A DNA stretch of 64,000 nucleotides, taken from assembly GCF_022965805.1 (NCBI RefSeq), contig NC_133116.1, positions 5,518,001 to 5,582,000 of the forward strand, written 5' to 3'. Below, piece by piece: positions 59,764-64,000 of this stretch. The first letter of the stretch is position 1, and each line of letters begins with the position of its first letter. A program made the position numbers and the translations under genes. Under the pieces are notes generated by a model. It was not told the origin of the DNA and searched no databases. It worked only from the letters and a program-made list of their open reading frames with translations. The stretch is from Primulina eburnea (Eukaryota > Streptophyta > Magnoliopsida > Lamiales > Gesneriaceae).

Positions 59764-60464
59764 GGCATAGTTGGTACATGGGATAAGGAAAGAATTGATA
59801 AATAATCCTCTTTATCCCATGTTTGGTACATTTTTAAAAGGCTCATGATAATATCATGAGCCCTTGATAAATAATTTTTTGAAGGATAAAATATCATTTC
59901 TATTAGGTGTGATAATTTTTATTTAAGAATAAAATACACTATAAATGACTTAATTACCCTCAATTTATAAATGATTTTTTTAAATCTATGCTAGTAGGTA
60001 GAAATTAAAATCAAATAAATATTTTTATTTAATTTTATATATTATATAATATGATAATTATATAAATGAATTCGAAATAATTATATAAATAATTTTTATA
60101 AATCTTAATAAAATTATTAGTATCACTCGATTAACATTAAAAATTGATATTTGACTTGACTCACAAAATCAAGGGCTCAATTATCATATTATATAATATA
60201 TAAAATTAGGTAAAAATAAATAAATCATGCAAGCACTATCGGCGTATGAACAAATAAAAAATATGAACTCAAGCAACAACTTTTGAAATTATAAAATTTA
60301 TTATTATAAGATTAATTTTGTCATTATAATCTAATATATAAATTTAATCACTCTTATTAAAATCATACCAAACATTAAATATAATATCATACATCTTATT
60401 TATCCTTAACTTATCCTTATATTATATATCACATTCTTATCCTATCATATGTACCAAACTATGC
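59764..60464. mobile_element. TIR element of about 700 bp (GCATAGTTTGGTACAT ends)
   Basis: Left end GCATAGTTGGTACATGGGAT and right end ATATGTACCAAACTATGC are inverted repeats. Next to the left end lies a perfect palindrome GGCTCATGATA/TATCATGAGCC near 59830-59854. The interior is AT-rich and non-coding. End sequence is reminiscent of PIF/Harbinger MITEs, but no clean TTA/TAA duplication is visible. Confidence 0.7.
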
Positions 60465-60970
60465 GTAGAAGTATACATTATCAATCATATTTGTCATTAA
60501 ACTGCGGTACGTATCAATTTAAGTACAGTGTAGATTGATCTGTATGGGATTTTCTCATCCTCACTAGAAAATTTCATGGAGATGGAGAAAAATTCTGGGA
60601 GATAAGATAAATCCTAATTCCCCAAAATTAAGAGTAAGATATTTCCCTTATCAGAAGGTTTCCAACAAATTTCCTCAATCGTGGGAATAATATGAAGAAT
60701 CAACGTATTACCCACAAGGAAATTAGCTATTAGCTAAGGGATCAATAGAGTCCCAAACAATCCAAAAATCTTACGATATATTCAGGATATTTTGTTATTT
60801 AGACAGGATCAACCTTTTAAAAAAAAAATTTGACAGTATATTGAAATACATTGATAATAAAAAATAAATAAATAAATAAAAACTAGCTAGCAAGGTTAAT
60901 TTTTTCAAATGAAAAATTATATTTTGTCGCACAAAACAAGGGGAATATATAGGGTTAATATTTTGAAAAG
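60465..60970. other. Upstream region of the NET3-like gene
   Basis: Presumed promoter and leader; no distinct element recognised. Confidence 0.4.
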
Positions 60971-62169
60971 ATGATTGGAATGGAGAGAAGTAGCAGCGAT
61001 GAACTACAGGAGTCGTCTCCGTATTCATGGTGGTGGGATAGCCATAATCGCCCACCTCAATCTCAAAGGCTTCACTCCGCTTTACAAGGTTTTCATTCTT
61101 TTCGCGGCCGGCCCCAATACACACACACACACACACAATATTATTGATTTCTTTTTCTCATAAAATTATAGGAGTACATATATTAGACGAAACGTAGCCG
61201 AGACGCGCAGTTCGATTTTGATTTCAATGCAGAAGTCTTTTCTTTTTGCGTTGTTTGAATATTTTGTTTAATTTTAAGCGAACGATTGACCTTACTGATT
61301 GACGTTTTTGTTTTAAAAATAAGGTAGTAACTAATTAAAATTTGGTGTGAGTTCGATCAGTTTGGATTTTTAGGTTTAATTTCGAATCCGTGTATTCAAA
61401 CATGCATGAATCGTAATTTCGAATTGATTTCTCATTTCTGAATGTCCAATTTATGATTGAAGAATATATATATATCCCTACTGATAATGGTAGTTGTTTT
61501 TTATAATTAAATGTTGTAGACTTGGATAAGAAGATAAAAATGATACTAGAGCTAACCGAAGACAATGGAGACACATTCGCCGAGAGGGCCGACATGTATT
61601 ACCAGAAGAGACCCCAACTCATCAAACTGGTGCAAGAACTCTACATATCTTACCGCTCTTTGGCCGACAAGTACGATCATCACCTCAAATCCGAATCCTC
61701 CGTCAAGGCACCCAACCCGGGATCGGCTTCCAACTCCTCCATCAGTTCCCTCAAAAAGGTGTATCCTCTTCAAGAATGTTCCGGGAAACCCAATCCCCAC
61801 TGCACTACTTCATCTGAGGAGGCGCCGAGTTCTCGTTCCGAATCGGAACAGCATTTAGCAACAGGTTCTGGACACGATTCGGGCAAGAAGATCGTAAACA
61901 TAGGAGATAGAGATATATGCAGCAGCAGCGACAATGATATCGTGATCAGCAGCAGCAGTTGTGTGGAGAAAGAAGCTGGGAACAACGTTGATGAGACAAA
62001 GTTTTCGCAACTGTTGGAGGAAAATTTGTCCCAGCAGACTGAGTTGATAAGAAGAAATGATGAGAAGAGGGAAATGATAGTTGAATTAAGGAATGAGATC
62101 GAGATTCTGAAAAGTGATCAGCGCAAACAGAAGAGGGGACTGATGAGAGGATTTTTTTGCATGCCATGA
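60971..62169 (+). CDS. NETWORKED 3-type actin-binding (NAB) protein
   Basis: Two exons, 60971-61088 and 61520-62169, encode 255 residues. The NAB domain is N-terminal, about residues 15-95: SSPYSWWWDSHNRPPQSQRL, then across the junction DLDKKIKMILELTEDNGDTF, AERADMYYQKRPQLIKLVQE and YISYRSLADKYDHH. A Ser-rich linker follows, then a coiled coil at about 200-245 (SQLLEENLSQQTELIRRNDE, MIVELRNEIEILKSD) and a basic tail ending RGFFCMP. NET proteins bind actin filaments through the NAB domain and link them to membranes. The short length and single coiled coil point to the NET3 subgroup. The exon-1 ATG at 60971 is in a frame that closes soon after the donor, which hides it in a simple scan; the WWWDSH motif fixes the frame. 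A CA microsatellite lies just inside the intron. Confidence 0.9.
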
Positions 62170-62342
62170 ATTTCTTTCTTTGTTAATTTTTTAACGTGTT
62201 ATGGGTGTAGATTTTCTCTCAAGGAGAATAAAGTTTCTCGGCAAAGTTTAATTCTTTTTAAAACTGGAAATAATAATATTTTTCTGAAATATTGTTGGAG
62301 TATTAGAGGACGAAAAATCCACAACTACCGTCGGTGTTCTAA

Positions 62343-62524
62343 GGCAAAAACTTGTGTGAGACGGTTTCACGGGTCGTATTTTGTGAGACGGATATTGATT
62401 TGGATAATCCATGAAAAAGTATTACTCTTTATGCTAAGAGTATTACTTTTTATTGTGAATATGGGCAGGATTGACTCGTCTCACAAATTGAGATCCGTGA
62501 GACGACCTCACATGAGACCTACTC
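62343..62524 (+). mobile_element. GTCTCAC-type MITE, 182 bp, 3' of the NET3-like gene
   Basis: Starts GGCAAAAACTTGTGTGAGAC and ends ATGAGACCTACTC. It has a perfect 9-bp target duplication GTGTTCTAA (62334-62342 and 62525-62533). It begins 174 bp after the stop codon, so it may fall in or near the 3' untranslated region. Confidence 0.93.
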
Positions 62525-62533
62525 GTGTTCTAA

Positions 62534-63042
62534 ATAGTACCACACTTTGTTTAAAAAAGTGTTGCTTGTACAAATTATTTAAAAGTTAAATGTATTAAAT
62601 CGTAAATGAACAAAATATAACTAATATAAAACATTCGATTCATTTATTTTTTTTAAAAAAAATCGATGTCTCAAGCACGATAAATGACTAAAACAATATA
62701 TTGATATTTTTAATTAAAAAATAGATGAATAAAATGTTTTATCAATAATTAATTGTATTTTTGCATCCATGGCGTTTACTGCGTTTAATTTTTTTATAAT
62801 TTGTGGAAACGAAGCTTGTATGAGCAAATTGTATTACAATTTGGAATATTAAGTGTGGCAGATGATTTCGTTTCAGTTTAGAGAGGTTTAAATGAATCGA
62901 GTTGGTTTCCTAACTTTTTGAGTCAGCTAGGAAAAATTTGATTTGTATTCGAATTTAAGTCGAACTCGATCATGTTCGAATTTTTTTTTTATGGAGTTAA
63001 ACTCGAGTTCAAATCATATTATTCAATAGTTCGCGAAAAATG

Positions 63043-63132
<90 letters not shown>

Positions 63133-63961
63133 CAGATCATACTAGAATATATTTATTTTGAGACGAATTTGAATATTAAATGGCTTATTTCGTTTCATTT
63201 ACATCCTGTACAATAGAGAGAAATGACTCGATCATGTTCAACATGCTCTATTTCACAATGTTATGTTTTGGTTCTTATAAAAAATTATATATCCTTATAT
63301 TATTACATTTGGCAAAGGAATCACCTTAGATGACAAGTACATTATAATGATTTCATCTTAATTTTAATCATAATTTATCATTAAGAAAAGATTACTTATA
63401 GTTATTTTCTATTTTTTAGTCTAATACTATAAAGAGATAACATAATTAAGAATGCAAGAATATGAGCTGACTGTATAACTCAATTGTGAATAGATATACA
63501 ATAATTCAATTAATGGTAATGTTGTAACTTGTAAGGACTTGAAAATTATTATATAAAAATCAAAATTTTAATTAGTTACGTGATTAAAATTCAAAACACG
63601 GGACTAAAATTGTAATTTTAATTCAAAATGGTAATGCAAAGTATCCAAAGTTGGATTTTGTTAAATGAGAGTATCACTAATACATAATTTTAGCTTTATC
63701 ATATGTTTCTCTCTTTTATAAAGTAATAATAGTAATATTAAGAGATAAAACACTGGCTAAATGTTGCTTACCACAATAATGACACATTTAATGTTTTGTA
63801 TATCATCGTTATCTCCAGCGATTGAAAACATTGGGACTGTTTAACTTGTAGATCCGGCGATCCAGGTAAATGTACTCTGATAGTCTCTCCATTTTCTCAC
63901 GTTGTTCAACTCACGTTCCTGTTTAAATCCTTGCGATTTCAGGCATAATTTCCAGTGAGAA
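62534..63961. other. Intergenic, with CGAG-type traces and a long (TA)n
   Basis: 62890-63020 has AAGTCGAACTCGATCATGTT and AAACTCGAGTTC, a worn CGAG-type element that the (TA)n array at about 63053-63131 interrupts. The rest is AT-rich. Close to the right edge, AGGTAAATG (about 63865) and GATTTCAGGC (about 63937) could be the borders of a 5'-leader intron. Confidence 0.45.
63053..63131. repeat. (TA)n microsatellite, about 80 bp
   Basis: About 39 uninterrupted TA units, next to shorter interrupted ones. Confidence 0.97.
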
Positions 63962-64000
63962 ATGGAGAAATTCCGCCACTGGAGCAGCGATTCGGCGGTC
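63962..64000 (+). CDS. First codons of a gene cut by the window edge
   Basis: An ATG at 63962 opens MEKFRHWSSDSAV and runs off the window. The local base composition becomes GC-richer and codon-like, and the preceding sequence looks like a spliced leader (TTTCAG acceptor). The family cannot be told from 13 residues. Confidence 0.5.
   Translation, partial: MEKFRHWSSDSAV

Overview
The window is nuclear DNA of a flowering plant, almost certainly a eudicot and probably an asterid. It is AT-rich, its genes carry many short exons with GT-AG introns, and the space between genes is full of small non-autonomous transposons. The gene families (JAZ/TIFY, B3, LITAF-type GILP, GEM-like GRAM, CYSTM, NET3, LAX PANICLE 2-like) are plant-specific or have plant-specific forms. 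A placement in Lamiales is only a guess from the repeat landscape.

Gene order, left to right: 3' part of an At2g33490-type proline-rich/BAR-like protein (+, 60-3028); a GILP-type LITAF-domain protein (-, 7072-5796); a CFL1-type WW protein (+, 11172-12185); an AP2/ERF fragment (-, about 18.5 kb); a GEM-like 5 type GRAM protein (-, 20379-19261) head to head with a CYSTM protein (+, 20944-22096); two tandem JAZ10/TIFY9-type genes (+, 25410-27359 and 29247-32069); a LAX PANICLE 2-like gene with a 4-kb last intron (+, 42827-48180); two tandem diverged FUS3-like B3 genes (+, 51315-53058 and 57704-59265); a NET3-type actin-binding protein (+, 60971-62169); and the first codons of another gene at the right edge (+, 63962). 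Exon models were built by hand from reading frame, splice sites and, for the duplicated genes, comparison of the two copies.

From memory of Arabidopsis locus numbers, the content matches two conserved neighbourhoods: GILP, GER5 and JAZ10 (At5g13190, At5g13200, At5g13220) and the At2g33490/At2g33510/At2g33520 group. FUS3 (At3g26790) lies near At3g26910, a paralogue of At2g33490. This supports the JAZ10 and FUS3 assignments and suggests an ancestral block that Arabidopsis has split up.

The intergenic DNA is dominated by small elements. A roughly 183-bp MITE with GTGAGAC/GTCTCAC hairpins and 9-bp target duplications is present in more than a dozen copies. A second MITE family with 9-bp duplications sits in introns of the CYSTM gene and the first JAZ gene. 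There is a decayed hAT element with a nested MITE, a Tourist-like element, a TRIM-like LTR element with a nested MITE, and several AT-rich microsatellites. No microbial-type system, CRISPR array, rRNA or convincing tRNA gene was seen.
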